A stretch of 64,000 nucleotides of DNA from Verrucomicrobiota bacterium (GCA_023383055.1 JAHDYP010000004.1:15878-79877), one strand, 5' to 3'. Positions 26,286 through 35,686 are shown, numbered from the stretch's first letter. The notes: generated by a model from the sequence alone, not told the origin. Made by a program: numbers and translations.

Positions 26286-28406
26286 TCAGTAGGCGCCGCT
26301 CGCTCCCATCGGTTGGGCCGGGGATCCCGCCGCCCTCAGCCGCACCAGCACCACTCCATGCCGCGGCACCAGCGAGCTGAAGCTCCCACTGCGCACCGCC
26401 AGATCCCGCTGACGCCAGAGATCGCGCACCACCTGGGGGCCTTTGACTTCGAGATCGGCCCAGCGCGCGGTGATCTCGGTTTCGAACTCGCCGCGGTTGC
26501 CCAGCCCGACCGCCTTCGAGCCATCCGCCAGCTCCTTGATCATCAGAAAGGTTTCTTCGGAGAGCATGACGACCCGTCCGCACTGGCCGAGGGGATCCTG
26601 GTTGACCTCGATGACCTCGGGGTTGCAGAGGACATTGAGCGTGAAGTCGTCCAACCGGTTCATGTCGCCGCTGAAAAAGAGCGGCGACGCCATCAGGCTC
26701 CACAACGACATGAACGCATACTGCTCGGTGGGTGTCAGTGGGCAGGGCCGCGGCTCGCCCATGCCGCGCGCGTTGCCGATATACCCGATCTGGATGTAAT
26801 CCGGATCGTTCCATTCTCCCGGCCTGGACCACTCGCGATGCTCGGCATTCTTCAGGGCCACTTCAAAGACGCGGTCCAGCTCGAACCCCAGATCCCCCGC
26901 CGTGCGCCAACTGTGGCCCCCCACCTCGGCGCCCCACTTCCAGACGTCGCCCATGCCGTATTGACAGAGGTTGAGCAGGATGTCGCGCGGTTGCCGGCAC
27001 AGCAGGTCACCCATGAGCCGGTAGGGCTTTTGCAGGGCCGCCAGGCTCGAGTCGCCCCGGGCAATCTCACCATACGAACACCAGTCGTACTTCAGCAGAT
27101 CGAACCCCCACGCGGCGAACTGTTGGGCGTCCTGTTCCTCGTGCTGGTAAGCCCCGGCATAACCGGCGCAGGTGAACGGCCCCGGCGAGGTGTAAATGCC
27201 GGCCTTGAGCCCGTAAGCGTGGATGTAATCGGTCATCGCGCGCAGGTCCGGGAAATGCCGGTTGGGAAGAATATTGCCGTCGGCGTCGCGCAATGGCCCC
27301 ACGCGCATCGGATCGCTCGACTTGGGCGCGTTCATCCAGCAATCGTCGATGCTCACGTATTGATAGCCGACATCAGCCATCCCGCTGCGCACCATCGCGT
27401 CGGCCGCCTCCCGCATCAGTTGATCCGTGATCCGGTCGTAGTGCGTATACCAATGGTTCCAACCCATCGGCGGCGTCAGCGCCAGCCGGTCGCCGCTCAC
27501 AATCCGCAAGGGCCGCTCGTCACTCCCCAGTTTGTTGGTCGCCCGCAAGGTCACGGCGTACTCGCCGCGCGCCGGCGCCGTGCCGGTGACGATGCCGGTC
27601 GCCGCATCCACCTGCAGCCCGGCCGGCAAACGGTCGACTGAGAATTGCATCGGCCGGTCGCCTGTGGTCGGGATTCGGTAAAGGAACGGATTACCGGGCC
27701 GGCAGCCGTATACGACCGGTCCGTTGATGCGCGGGGCCGGACCGGGCTTGGGGGTGAGGATGACCGCTTCTTCACGCGGCACGTCGAGGGTGACCGGGCG
27801 GACGCCACTGACGACGAATTGCGCCGCCGCCCAATTGGCATGGTCATAACTGATGCCGTCGCCCCCATCCGCAACCCGCAGGAGCAGCGTCTTGACACCG
27901 CGGAGATCGAGGTCGACGGCCTTGGCTTTGTCGCCCGGCTTCATGACCCCGGACTCCCAACATTTCCGGCCATCGGCATAAACCAGGAACTCGACCGAAC
28001 CGGGTCCCTCCGCGGCGTCGTCCAACCCCACCGCGGCCTGGAAGCGCTCCGTCCCACCCGCCAGTTCGACCCAGAGCGTGCTGTGGGCATGGGTGCCGAC
28101 GCCGTGAGCGAACGCTTGTCCGGCGATGGCCAGCGGTCGTTCCCGCATCGACCGGTTGATCTGCGGCTGGCCCCAGCCTTGTCGCATCTTGGCAAGATCA
28201 AGGGTCTCGAGGCCGACGGTTTCCGCGGCGCACAGCGGCAGTGCCGAGGTCAGCAAGAGAGAGGCGGCGAAGCCGACCGCCGCGTGGGCGTAAAAGTTCG
28301 GGATGAGCTTGCGGGTGCGGAACTCGGGCTGCAAACCGCCGGCAGCACGAGCGTATTCATCGGAGTGTCCCGCGGATGCCGGTTCGAGAGTCGATAGCGG
28401 ATTCAT
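26286..28406 (-). CDS. Secreted NPCBM-GH27 alpha-galactosidase
   Basis: 706 residues in three modules after a signal sequence. An NPCBM carbohydrate-binding module (about residues 63-210, GVGTHAHSTLWVELAGG) comes first, then a short Ig-like putative-sugar-binding module (about 225-310). A GH27 melibiase barrel follows: TPPMGWNHWYTHYD, YVSIDDCWM, HAYGLKAGIYTSPGP, and KYDWCSYG with the nucleophile Asp near residue 441. A beta domain ends it. It hydrolyses terminal alpha-galactosyl residues. The signal core AAVGFAASLLLTSALPLCAAE sits about 40 residues in; a TTG at 28334 would give a normal-length leader, so the annotated ATG may be too early. It is first in a sugar-use unit with the symporter and isomerase. 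Confidence 0.9.
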   Translation of the reverse strand: MNPLSTLEPASAGHSDEYARAAGGLQPEFRTRKLIPNFYAHAAVGFAASLLLTSALPLCAAETVGLETLDLAKMRQGWGQPQINRSMRERPLAIAGQAFAHGVGTHAHSTLWVELAGGTERFQAAVGLDDAAEGPGSVEFLVYADGRKCWESGVMKPGDKAKAVDLDLRGVKTLLLRVADGGDGISYDHANWAAAQFVVSGVRPVTLDVPREEAVILTPKPGPAPRINGPVVYGCRPGNPFLYRIPTTGDRPMQFSVDRLPAGLQVDAATGIVTGTAPARGEYAVTLRATNKLGSDERPLRIVSGDRLALTPPMGWNHWYTHYDRITDQLMREAADAMVRSGMADVGYQYVSIDDCWMNAPKSSDPMRVGPLRDADGNILPNRHFPDLRAMTDYIHAYGLKAGIYTSPGPFTCAGYAGAYQHEEQDAQQFAAWGFDLLKYDWCSYGEIARGDSSLAALQKPYRLMGDLLCRQPRDILLNLCQYGMGDVWKWGAEVGGHSWRTAGDLGFELDRVFEVALKNAEHREWSRPGEWNDPDYIQIGYIGNARGMGEPRPCPLTPTEQYAFMSLWSLMASPLFFSGDMNRLDDFTLNVLCNPEVIEVNQDPLGQCGRVVMLSEETFLMIKELADGSKAVGLGNRGEFETEITARWADLEVKGPQVVRDLWRQRDLAVRSGSFSSLVPRHGVVLVRLRAAGSPAQPMGASGAY

Positions 28407-28460
28407 GGCCTGGGGTCGTTGTGCGACGAATTGTGCTGAGGTTCACGCCCGCCGTCAATC

Positions 28461-29585
28461 TCAGGCCAGTCGCTCGATCTTCGCCCGGAGCAAATGCAAA
28501 TTGCGATGCGGGTTAGTCGGATCGGGATTCCAGTTGGCTTCCACCAGAATCGGACCGTTCGCGGTCAGCGCGATGTCCCAACCCACAAAACGTAACGGCA
28601 GAAACTCCCGCGCCGCGGTCTTCGCCAACTGACACGCCTCGTTCCAAAATGGAAGTTGGAAACCCTCGATCGCCTCGCCGGTATCCGGGTGCCTCGAGGC
28701 CGTCAGATAGCCGGCCCCATGGGGATTGCCAGCCATCGCCGCGAACAACGTGCCCCGCTCGAGGTCAGCCCGCGCCGTCACGTTCCCAGTGGCGCCGTGA
28801 TGGAAATTGTCGATGGCGTTGCCGCCCACAATGACCTTGAGATGCGCGTGCAAGAGGTGCGGCTGCCCCTGGCGATCGGATAGCGTGATGAGCCGGGCAC
28901 ATTGCAGGTACGGACTGCCGCTCAGCCGCCTCAGGTCCGGATGATTGTGAATGCGTTCCTGGATGACCCATCCCCGAATCCCGGCACCCACATAAAGTCG
29001 ATCCACCAGTTCGGCCGCCCGCAAGACTCGGTCCGCATGGTCCGCAAAGCACTTGTCCGGCGTCCGCTCAAGCACTTGGACCCCGCTCCCATAACCGCCA
29101 AACCCCGGCTTGATGACCAGCCCGGCCGGACAATCCGACTCCAGGAAACCGCACCACGCCTCGCGGGTCTCGGGTGCCGGCCGACCTCGCGCCCAACCGG
29201 GCCGCTCGCCCAGGAACAGGGCCCAGAGTCGTGGCGTCGGCAATCCGTGCGCGGCACAGTACCGGTAAAAGATGCCCTTGTCCTCCGCCAGGACCCGCCA
29301 CGCCTCCGGGTTCAGCCGCTGCTCGATCAGGGTCATGGCTCTTCGGCTGGTGAACCGCGGCAGATCGTCGGCCGACAATGCCGGATCCAGCAATCCCAAC
29401 CGCAAGATCTCCTCCGCCGTGAACAGCTCCCGGCCCACGAGCCGCGCCGCGCGGCGCACCGCCGGCGCATAGCCGCGTCCGAACAGCGGCGTGAACCGCG
29501 CCGCCACCCGCAATGCCCGGCCCAGATCCCGCAACACATGATCTGGACGCCGCTTCTTCAGGGGAGGAGGTTTGGGGTTTGGCAT
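28461..29585 (-). CDS. ATP-grasp protein, sugar-transfer-associated type
   Basis: About 374 residues. I set the start at 29585, four bases after the tyrA stop; the upstream extension is antisense noise. It has the ATP-grasp core of the 'sugar-transfer associated' group: FTSRRAMTLIEQRLNPE and LAEDKGIFYRYCAAHGLPTPRLWAL before the grasp domain, the nucleotide lysine in GLVIKPGFGGYGSGVQVLE, WVIQERIHNHPDL, and metal-binding FVGWDIALTANGPILVEANWNPD. ATP-grasp enzymes ligate a carboxylate to an amine via acyl-phosphate. This subgroup is usually found with glycan or capsule genes; its product here is unknown. It is closely coupled to tyrA, an unusual partner. Confidence 0.75.
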   Translation of the reverse strand: MPNPKPPPLKKRRPDHVLRDLGRALRVAARFTPLFGRGYAPAVRRAARLVGRELFTAEEILRLGLLDPALSADDLPRFTSRRAMTLIEQRLNPEAWRVLAEDKGIFYRYCAAHGLPTPRLWALFLGERPGWARGRPAPETREAWCGFLESDCPAGLVIKPGFGGYGSGVQVLERTPDKCFADHADRVLRAAELVDRLYVGAGIRGWVIQERIHNHPDLRRLSGSPYLQCARLITLSDRQGQPHLLHAHLKVIVGGNAIDNFHHGATGNVTARADLERGTLFAAMAGNPHGAGYLTASRHPDTGEAIEGFQLPFWNEACQLAKTAAREFLPLRFVGWDIALTANGPILVEANWNPDPTNPHRNLHLLRAKIERLA

Positions 29586-29589
29586 GGAC

Positions 29590-30771
29590 TCAGGGAAGGT
29601 CCTTATAGCGGTGGACCAGTTTTTCGACGAGGAAACTGCTCTCGCGCATGGCCTGCTCGCCAAACGGCCCAAACCAGTCGGCAATCTCGCGGAACCGGTC
29701 GACGAACTCGGCTTTATCGACTCGCTCCAGCAACTCCAGGTTCCGCTGGAGGGATTGGAGGTAATCCTTCAGGAGCGCGACACGCTCGGGCGTGGCGAAG
29801 ATGATCTCGGCATAGAGCGCTGGGTCCTGGGCGAAAAGCCGGCCCACCATGACCAATTCCAGCCGGTAAATCGGGCTGGAAAGTTCGAGCGTGCGCATGA
29901 TGGGCACCCGGCGCGCATGCAGGAATCGACCGAAGGTGAAGGTGGCGAAGTGTCGGAGGGCCTGCACGACGCCCATGGTCTCGTCGTGTTCTTCGGGCGA
30001 GGTTCGAACCAGGACGTTGCCCCAGACGGTCAACTGGTCCAACAGCCACTGGCCACGCCGCGGATCACGCCCGGGGCTGACCACCACGATCTGGCGGTCC
30101 ATGGTCTTGGTCGCAGGCCCGAAGAGCGGGTGCAACCCGAGGACCGGCCCGGCATGAGCGCTCAGCATGGCGTTCACGGGCTCGCGCTTGAGACTGGTAA
30201 TGTCCGCCAGCAGACACTCACGGGGCAAATGCGGGGCGATCCGGGCTGCGACGGCCGGGGTGACGTCGATCGGAACCGCCAGCAAACAGAGATCGATCCC
30301 CGCGGCCAAAGCCTCGACCTGGTCCCAGTCCTCGCGGTCCAGAATCCGCACCTGGTAGTCGGATTGAATGAACCAGCGGGAGAAAAAACCGCCCATGCCA
30401 CCGCGGCCGCCGACGATCAGGACCCGCGCGCCGGGCCGGACACCGCGCCGACTCAACGTGTCGAGCTGCCCCACGCGCGAGTTGCGCAGCACCGTCCGGA
30501 AGAGATCCTCGATATAGTCCGGATCGAGACCCACGGCGGCGGCTTGAACCCGCCGGGCCGAGATCAGGTCCTCCTCGCGGGCGGGATGGGAAGCCGGGAG
30601 ATCGTTCTCCCGCTTCACACGGGCGACGCGCTCGACCACCTCGCGGCGCCGGGCCAGCAGACTGACCAACTCGGTGTCGAGGCTGTCGATCTGGGCGCGC
30701 AACGTCTCGATCGTGTCGGGCGCCCGGCTGCCGACGGCAGCCGCGGGAATCTCAGGTTTGGGGTCGCGCAT
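29590..30771 (-). CDS. tyrA: Bifunctional chorismate mutase/prephenate dehydrogenase
   Basis: About 393 residues, the fused T-protein layout: an AroQ-type chorismate mutase helix bundle (about residues 18-105, IETLRAQIDSLDTELVSLLARR) joined to an NAD-dependent prephenate dehydrogenase. The Rossmann motif VLIVGGRGGMGGFFSRWF lies near 117-134. Later family blocks are LHPLFGPATKTMDRQIVVVSPGR and EEHDETMGVVQALRHF. It converts chorismate to 4-hydroxyphenylpyruvate for tyrosine. I start it at 30771, because the upstream codons run into the heptamer-repeat region and carry no mutase homology. The fused form is best known from gammaproteobacteria, so its presence here is noteworthy. The ATP-grasp gene follows immediately. 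Confidence 0.92.
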   Translation of the reverse strand: MRDPKPEIPAAAVGSRAPDTIETLRAQIDSLDTELVSLLARRREVVERVARVKRENDLPASHPAREEDLISARRVQAAAVGLDPDYIEDLFRTVLRNSRVGQLDTLSRRGVRPGARVLIVGGRGGMGGFFSRWFIQSDYQVRILDREDWDQVEALAAGIDLCLLAVPIDVTPAVAARIAPHLPRECLLADITSLKREPVNAMLSAHAGPVLGLHPLFGPATKTMDRQIVVVSPGRDPRRGQWLLDQLTVWGNVLVRTSPEEHDETMGVVQALRHFATFTFGRFLHARRVPIMRTLELSSPIYRLELVMVGRLFAQDPALYAEIIFATPERVALLKDYLQSLQRNLELLERVDKAEFVDRFREIADWFGPFGEQAMRESSFLVEKLVHRYKDLP

Positions 30772-30925
30772 GGGCTGGTGCACCCGGCTCGATACGGCCG
30801 GAAGAACAGGGCTCGAACCTGCATTATTCGCCGCACGCAGCGCAAGCCGGTTCTTTCCAGTCCGCGAACCCGCACCCGGGCCATCTCGACGCTGGCCTGC
30901 ACCTTTCCCAGCCCGGCGCCGCCGA

Positions 30926-30981
30926 GTTTGGACATTCGACGTTCGGCGTTCGACATCCAACGCTCAACGTCCAACGTCCAA
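30926..30981. repeat. Degenerate 7-bp tandem repeat array
   Basis: Eight consecutive heptamers with consensus CGTYCRA (for example CGTTCGA, CATCCAA, CGTCCAA, CGTCCAA) fill 56 bp between the divergent tyrA and prepilin genes. The last two units are identical and the others differ at one to three positions. No gene is credible across it. Confidence 0.65.
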
Positions 30982-31051
30982 CCCCTCCAAACGAGCTTGC
31001 CAGGATCAGAATTGAGCCTAGCTTCATGGGCAGATCCAATTCCCCACTCCC

Positions 31052-31846
31052 ATGAATACAACGACTCGCCCAGCGTGCGCGGTTACCCGCAAAGAGGCGT
31101 TTACGCTCATCGAACTTCTCGTCGTCATCGCCATTATCGCCATCCTGGCCGGCATGCTTTTGCCCGCACTCGCCAAGGCCAAAGCCAAAGGCCACCAAAC
31201 CGTCTGCCTGGGCAATCTGAAGCAACTGCAGCTCTGCTGGATGATGTACGCCTCGGACAACCAGGAGGCGCTCGTCCCGAACGATCCCAACGTGGGGCCG
31301 GGCTCCAAATCGTGGATCCTGGGCTATATGCACGACAACAGCCCGGACTCGACCAACGCCCAGTTGATTGCCCAGGGAAGCCTTTACCGCTACAACGAAG
31401 CCACCGCCATCTACCGTTGCCCGGCCGACCTCGGCCGCTCGACCTTCGGCTCAGGCAAGCTGCCCCGCGTCCGTTCCTACGCCATGAATTGCTACATGAA
31501 CGGCGTCGACGTCGGCCGCGATTACGGCGGGTACCAAGGCTATCAGGTGAACCGGAAAACCGGCGAAATCAACCGCCCCGGCCCGTCCGGCGCCTTCGTC
31601 CTCCTCGACGAACACGAGAACAGCATCGACGACGGCCATTTCGGATTCAACCCCGAGGGCGACAAGTGGATGAACCTCCCCGGCATGTGGCACAACCAGG
31701 GCTGCAATTTCTCCTTCGCCGACGGCCACGTCGAAATCGTCAAATGGCACGACCCCCGAACCCTCGCCCTCAAGGTCATCAATACCGTTTCCACCCCGGA
31801 CAACGCCGACCTGCGGAAGCTCCAGTCCATCCTGGCCACAAAGTAA
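31052..31846 (+). CDS. Type II secretion/prepilin-like protein with H-X9-DG motif
   Basis: 264 residues. A short basic leader precedes the prepilin processing site ([30 protein letters not shown], with mature Phe after Ala and the conserved Glu5). The mature part carries RCPADLGRS, a [22 protein letters not shown] block, and the signature [20 protein letters not shown]. Here His, nine residues and then Asp-Gly match the H-X9-DG motif of the large pseudopilin families in Planctomycetota and Verrucomicrobiota. They are thought to be exported surface proteins processed by prepilin peptidase. It is a single gene; the 246 bp after it hold no gene. Confidence 0.9.
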   Translation: MNTTTRPACAVTRKEAFTLIELLVVIAIIAILAGMLLPALAKAKAKGHQTVCLGNLKQLQLCWMMYASDNQEALVPNDPNVGPGSKSWILGYMHDNSPDSTNAQLIAQGSLYRYNEATAIYRCPADLGRSTFGSGKLPRVRSYAMNCYMNGVDVGRDYGGYQGYQVNRKTGEINRPGPSGAFVLLDEHENSIDDGHFGFNPEGDKWMNLPGMWHNQGCNFSFADGHVEIVKWHDPRTLALKVINTVSTPDNADLRKLQSILATK

Positions 31847-32092
31847 GCGCGCGCGGGTTTGAACAGCTTACACGGCTCGCGTGGGTTTCTTGGCCTCACT
31901 CCGGAAGTGTATCCGCGCCCATCCGTCTTCCCTGGTCCTACCGCTCATTCGTGTCGTCCGGGAATTGGCGAGGAACACTCCGGACCACTTGCCGCCGGGT
32001 TTCAAGTGGGTTCTGATCTGATGCGGTCCTGCGGTGGGGGGGCGTGGATCGCGCTTGAAACGAACCCCGAGTAATGGAAGCTTTGCACCAAT

Positions 32093-32215
32093 ATGAAAAA
32101 ACTGTTCATTGCGGTGACGCTGTTGGCCTTGGTGGGCACCGTCTTGGTGACGGGCTGCAAGCAGGAAGAATCACCCCCGGAAACTCCGTCCACCAACGCT
32201 CCAGCCCAGCCATAG
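32093..32215 (+). CDS. Very small lipoprotein
   Basis: A 40-codon gene. The product starts MKKLFIAVTLLALVGTVLV and continues with lipobox VTGC, then a short acidic, proline-rich tail (KQEESPPETPSTNAPAQP). The basic start, hydrophobic core and lipobox make a convincing entericidin-sized lipoprotein, and nothing else competes in this region. Its function cannot be inferred; it may be an envelope stress or structural peptide. Confidence 0.6.
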   Translation: MKKLFIAVTLLALVGTVLVTGCKQEESPPETPSTNAPAQP

Positions 32216-32330
32216 CCTCAAACCAGAGTCTTACTCGCACAAACCTGACTCCGCGGCGCGGTGAGCCGATAGAACGGAACCTTCTCCCTCGAGAACCTCG
32301 GTTTCATGGCGAGGTCTTCATGGTTAAGAA

Positions 32331-32408
32331 TGGTCGGAGCGACAGGATTCGAACCTGCGACATCCAGCTCCCAAAGCTGGCGCTCTAGCCAGGCTGAGCT
32401 ACGCTCCG
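32331..32408 (-). tRNA. tRNA-Pro (TGG)
   Basis: A 78-nt cloverleaf on the minus strand: acceptor CGGAGCG/CGCTCCG, D-arm GCTCAGCCTGGCTAGAGC, anticodon stem CCAGC/GCTGG with loop TTTGGGA (anticodon TGG), T-arm GCAGGTTCGAATCCTGT, encoded CCA at 32331-32333. It is divergent from tRNA-Gly, about 105 bp away. Confidence 0.96.
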
Positions 32409-32513
32409 ACCCAGGAGGCGCTGGCCATCATGCCAGACCCCCGCGCCACTGCAAGCGACATTGTGGGGGCGCATTGACAAAGCCCCGGCACTCCTTATCC
32501 TGTGCCCCGGCGT

Positions 32514-32588
<75 letters not shown>

Positions 32589-32650
32589 CCAAGAAACCCA
32601 ATAAAACAAGGATCTTTCAGCATTTCCAGCCGGTCAACACAAACTGACGC

Positions 32651-33247
32651 TCAATCAAGCCTCATCACCGAATAGAAACCAGAAGCTGCGGCGGTCTCTG
32701 GATGGAACCAGTAAGTCAAGGGACCGATGGCGGTGGAAACCTCGCCAATTCTCGTCCAATGGGACTGGGTGAAATCACTTTTCCACACCACGACGTAAGA
32801 TTTGCCCACCTCACTAGGCCAAGCCAGCAGGACTCCGTATTGATCGAATCTTGAGACCCTGACCTGGGGAATCAATGTCAAAATGGGCACGCGGTACCGG
32901 AAGGTGTTCGATGGGTCACTTTCCAGCCCATAGGGATTGTAAGCAACGACATAGAAGGAGACGGTCTTACCTTCTTCCAGGCCATCAATCTTATACTCTG
33001 TGACATCGCCGACGTCGATTCTGAGGTGTTTATCCGCTTCTTCCCAGTGGATGTGGAGTGCATAGCCGGCTACTTCCGGGCCTGAAACCGGAGGCCTCCA
33101 TGTAAGCGTAAGTCCTTGAACATGTGGTTGAGGGCATAAGCTAAAGATGCAAACAGCGGCGAAACCACTGACGCTAACCCGCACACGCGAAAACACTGTC
33201 TTGATAAGTCCCTTCGTAGGAAGCACCGCGCAAAGTATCGTGTTCAT
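32651..33247 (-). CDS. Secreted fibronectin type III domain protein
   Basis: 198 residues. A basic leader and hydrophobic stretch (VSVSGFAAVCIFSLCPQ) are followed by an FnIII-like module: LTLTWRPPVSGPEVAGYALHI, then a YKIDGLEEGKTVSFYVVAYNPYGLESDPSNTF segment with the usual Trp/Tyr core. After this comes a short beta tail typical of proteins ending in 'W.SDFTQSHWTRIGE...FYSVMRLD', which recurs at the C-termini of Verrucomicrobia secreted proteins. It is probably a surface or matrix-binding protein. It lies 50 bases downstream of the ABC-2 operon and might be co-transcribed. Its base composition is lower in GC than its neighbours, a hint of different origin. Confidence 0.65.
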   Translation of the reverse strand: MNTILCAVLPTKGLIKTVFSRVRVSVSGFAAVCIFSLCPQPHVQGLTLTWRPPVSGPEVAGYALHIHWEEADKHLRIDVGDVTEYKIDGLEEGKTVSFYVVAYNPYGLESDPSNTFRYRVPILTLIPQVRVSRFDQYGVLLAWPSEVGKSYVVVWKSDFTQSHWTRIGEVSTAIGPLTYWFHPETAAASGFYSVMRLD

Positions 33248-33297
33248 GATCCTCCTGCAACTTTAACGAAAGTGCATGGCACGTGTCAGCCAAGTCC

Positions 33298-34425
33298 TTA
33301 TCCGCGAAACCAGCGGGCGGCGGCCAGGTTCGCCGCGAGCCCGAACAACGCCAGCACCGCGATCTCCTCGCGGGCACCGGCGAACCCGGAACCGAACGTG
33401 ATCAGTTGGTGTAGCGCGGCCATGGCCCATCCGGTGGGGAACGCGAGCGCCACCGACTGCAGCGCCGGCGAAGCAACCTCGAGCGGCCACCAACAACCGC
33501 CCAGCGCCGCCATCGGCAGGCTCACCAGCAGACAGACCCCGATCACCTTCTCCTCCGCTTTGATGACCGAACCGGCCAGCACGCCGAGCGAGGCCGCCAC
33601 CCAGACGTAGATCGCGAGCGTGACCAGGATCGCGAACCAATGATCGCGGATATTGACGCCGAGCAGGAACTGCCCGATCAGGAGAAAGATCCCGACTTGC
33701 ACCAGGCCGAGAGCGATTAAACCGCAGACCTTACCCATCACCAGTTCCGCTCCGCGCACCGGTTGGGTCATTAACCGCCGCATCACGCCGTTCCGCCGCT
33801 CCGCCGCCACCGACGCCCCACCGAACACCATCAGGTTCAGCAGGAGATACATCACCAGGTTGCCCGGCAACGAGAGACTGAAGCCGACTGGCATCGGTTT
33901 CCGCCCGGCAAATGAGGATCGCAAGGTCACCGGGTTTTCGCGCCGCAACAACCCCCGCAGCGCCTCTTCCGTGGGCGGCGCGCCCCCGGTCGCGATCGCA
34001 TGCTCGATCAGCAGGCTGTTGACGACGATCAGGGCGCGGACCAGGCGCAACTCGACCATGGCGGCGGCCGGATCAGTATCTTCCCCCACCTTGAAAAACT
34101 CGAGATCCACCCGCTGTGTCGCCAGGACCCGGTCGGTGAAGCCGGCGGGAATGGTGATGCCGCGCTTGGCTTCCGCATTTTCGGGTGGCACCACATGCAA
34201 CCCCTGTTCACCCATCGCCTCGAGCACCAACCGTCCCAGAAAGCCGTCGTCGTGGTTTGCCAACCTCACCTCGACAGTGGGCGTGACCGGTCCGCCGGGA
34301 CCGCGGGCGGCAAAGCCCATGAAGTAAACGAAGCCGAGCGGCAACACGACCAGCCAGATCCACGAAGTCCGCTCCCGCAGGAACAGGCGGAGATCGTTCC
34401 GGGCGATCTGAAGGATGGCGTTCAT
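33298..34425 (-). CDS. ABC-2 type exporter permease (second subunit)
   Basis: 375 residues. One N-terminal membrane segment (SWIWLVVLPLGFVYFMGF), a large extracytoplasmic domain of about 150 residues, then five or so C-terminal membrane segments including SLPGNLVMYLLLNLMVFGGASVAAERRNGVMRRLM. This is the ABC-2 topology of drug, lipid or haem-type exporters of the YhgE/DrrB-like class. Its start overlaps the stop of the other permease by four bases. It probably forms a heterodimer with that permease, driven by the ATPase at 35687. Confidence 0.88.
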   Translation of the reverse strand: MNAILQIARNDLRLFLRERTSWIWLVVLPLGFVYFMGFAARGPGGPVTPTVEVRLANHDDGFLGRLVLEAMGEQGLHVVPPENAEAKRGITIPAGFTDRVLATQRVDLEFFKVGEDTDPAAAMVELRLVRALIVVNSLLIEHAIATGGAPPTEEALRGLLRRENPVTLRSSFAGRKPMPVGFSLSLPGNLVMYLLLNLMVFGGASVAAERRNGVMRRLMTQPVRGAELVMGKVCGLIALGLVQVGIFLLIGQFLLGVNIRDHWFAILVTLAIYVWVAASLGVLAGSVIKAEEKVIGVCLLVSLPMAALGGCWWPLEVASPALQSVALAFPTGWAMAALHQLITFGSGFAGAREEIAVLALFGLAANLAAARWFRG

Positions 34426-35684
34426 GCGCGGATGCCCCGCTCGAGCCGGCGGGTAAACAAACGGGCGGCCAGCCAGAGCGCGACCAGGCCAAGCGCGAGC
34501 AACCCGAGCGTCGCCATCAGCCAGACTCTGCCTTCCCCACCCGACTGCAGGTCATGGGCGGCGGCGACGAACCAACGGGTCGGCATGTACGGGGTGACGT
34601 AGGTGCGCAGGAACCCGGGGAGTTGGTCGGCCGGAAACATGCAGCCACCGGCCAGGCCCATCATCATCGCCAGGACGGTATTGAGGATATCGGCGCGGCG
34701 TTCCTTGCCGGCCAGGCCGGCGATGACGGCCATGAATCCCGCGGCAAAGAGCCCGTAACTCAACCCCAACAAGGCCAGCAACCCCGGCGCCCGCCAGGAG
34801 AAACCGAACAGCAGAGCACCGCCGCCAAGGAGGATGGCCATCGCGATCAGCAGGATCACGAGCGCGAACAGGACTTTGGCGGCGATGAACTCGATCAGGT
34901 GCTGGCGCAGGGTGCGATAGCGCTCGAGCGTCCCAAAGCGCCCCTCGCGATACAGATCGCGAATCGCGTTGTCAGCCATGAACAACAAAAACACTGCCGT
35001 GAGCCCCGGCAACAAAAACGCAAAAACACCCATGCCCGGCGTCGGCTCCTTCGGCGTCTCCGTCCGCGATTCCCGCGTGTAACCGACCAGCGGCGGAAAC
35101 AAGTAGGGGCGCGCCGCCTCGAGTTGCTCACCGCTTCCTTGAATCAAGTTGGCCATCGCCGTCCAGTCGGGTCCCCCGGGTCGGTCGAGCGCGGTCTGCC
35201 AAGGTGGAGCGGCTTGCTGCAGCGGACGCGCCAGGGCGTTCAAGACGGTTACGACCCCTCCGAGCAACTCTTCCACCATGGCGGGGTAAATCGATTGGGC
35301 GGGATTCTTCACCAGTTCGAGCGACACGCCCTGGCGGCCGGCAAGGTAATCGTCCGTGAACCCCGCCGGCAGAATCACCGCGGCGGAGATCTGGTTGTTC
35401 GTCAACAACCCCAGCGCTTCGGCACGGTCGGTCAGGTTGACCTCGAGGTGTTTGCCCGCCTCCCGCTGGGTCAGCGCTCCACGCAAAAAACGGGTGAGCA
35501 TCGAGTCATCCTCGTCCACCAGCGCCAGCTTGACCCGGCCCATGCCGCCGCCGCCGCCCGAACCGCGGCCAAAAGCCATCCCGATCAACGCGGTGATCAG
35601 CAGCGGCATCGCCAGGTGCACCAGCCACGGCGTCGGGTTCCGCCGCGCGCGCCGAAGGTCTTTGGCCAGGAGCACCCGGATCAT
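34422..35684 (-). CDS. ABC-2 type exporter permease (first subunit)
   Basis: About 420 residues. I chose the ATG at 35684, two bases after the ATPase stop; the long frame upstream is antisense to nothing but also not homologous. Same layout as its partner: MIRVLLAKDLRRARRNPTPW leader, one membrane helix (HLAMPLLITALIGMAF), an extracytoplasmic domain, then TAVFLLFMADNAIRDLYREGRFGTLERYRTLRQHLIEFIAAK and about five helices with a conserved GMFPADQLPG-like loop. The pair and the ATPase form a complete exporter; the substrate is unknown. Confidence 0.88.
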   Translation of the reverse strand: MIRVLLAKDLRRARRNPTPWLVHLAMPLLITALIGMAFGRGSGGGGGMGRVKLALVDEDDSMLTRFLRGALTQREAGKHLEVNLTDRAEALGLLTNNQISAAVILPAGFTDDYLAGRQGVSLELVKNPAQSIYPAMVEELLGGVVTVLNALARPLQQAAPPWQTALDRPGGPDWTAMANLIQGSGEQLEAARPYLFPPLVGYTRESRTETPKEPTPGMGVFAFLLPGLTAVFLLFMADNAIRDLYREGRFGTLERYRTLRQHLIEFIAAKVLFALVILLIAMAILLGGGALLFGFSWRAPGLLALLGLSYGLFAAGFMAVIAGLAGKERRADILNTVLAMMMGLAGGCMFPADQLPGFLRTYVTPYMPTRWFVAAAHDLQSGGEGRVWLMATLGLLALGLVALWLAARLFTRRLERGIRA

Positions 35685-35686
35685 GG

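Noticed and set aside
24497..26380. 627-codon plus-strand frame over the isomerase and symporter
   Set aside because: Antisense shadow of two well-supported genes, with no domain or signal.
30772..30860. tRNA-like look upstream of tyrA
   Set aside because: The translation resembles those seen over tRNA genes, but no acceptor, D- or T-arm pairing could be built.
29572..32016. 814-codon plus-strand frame over tyrA and the prepilin
   Set aside because: It is antisense to tyrA and shifts frame relative to the clear prepilin gene; the translation is low-information arginine/proline/glutamine-rich sequence.
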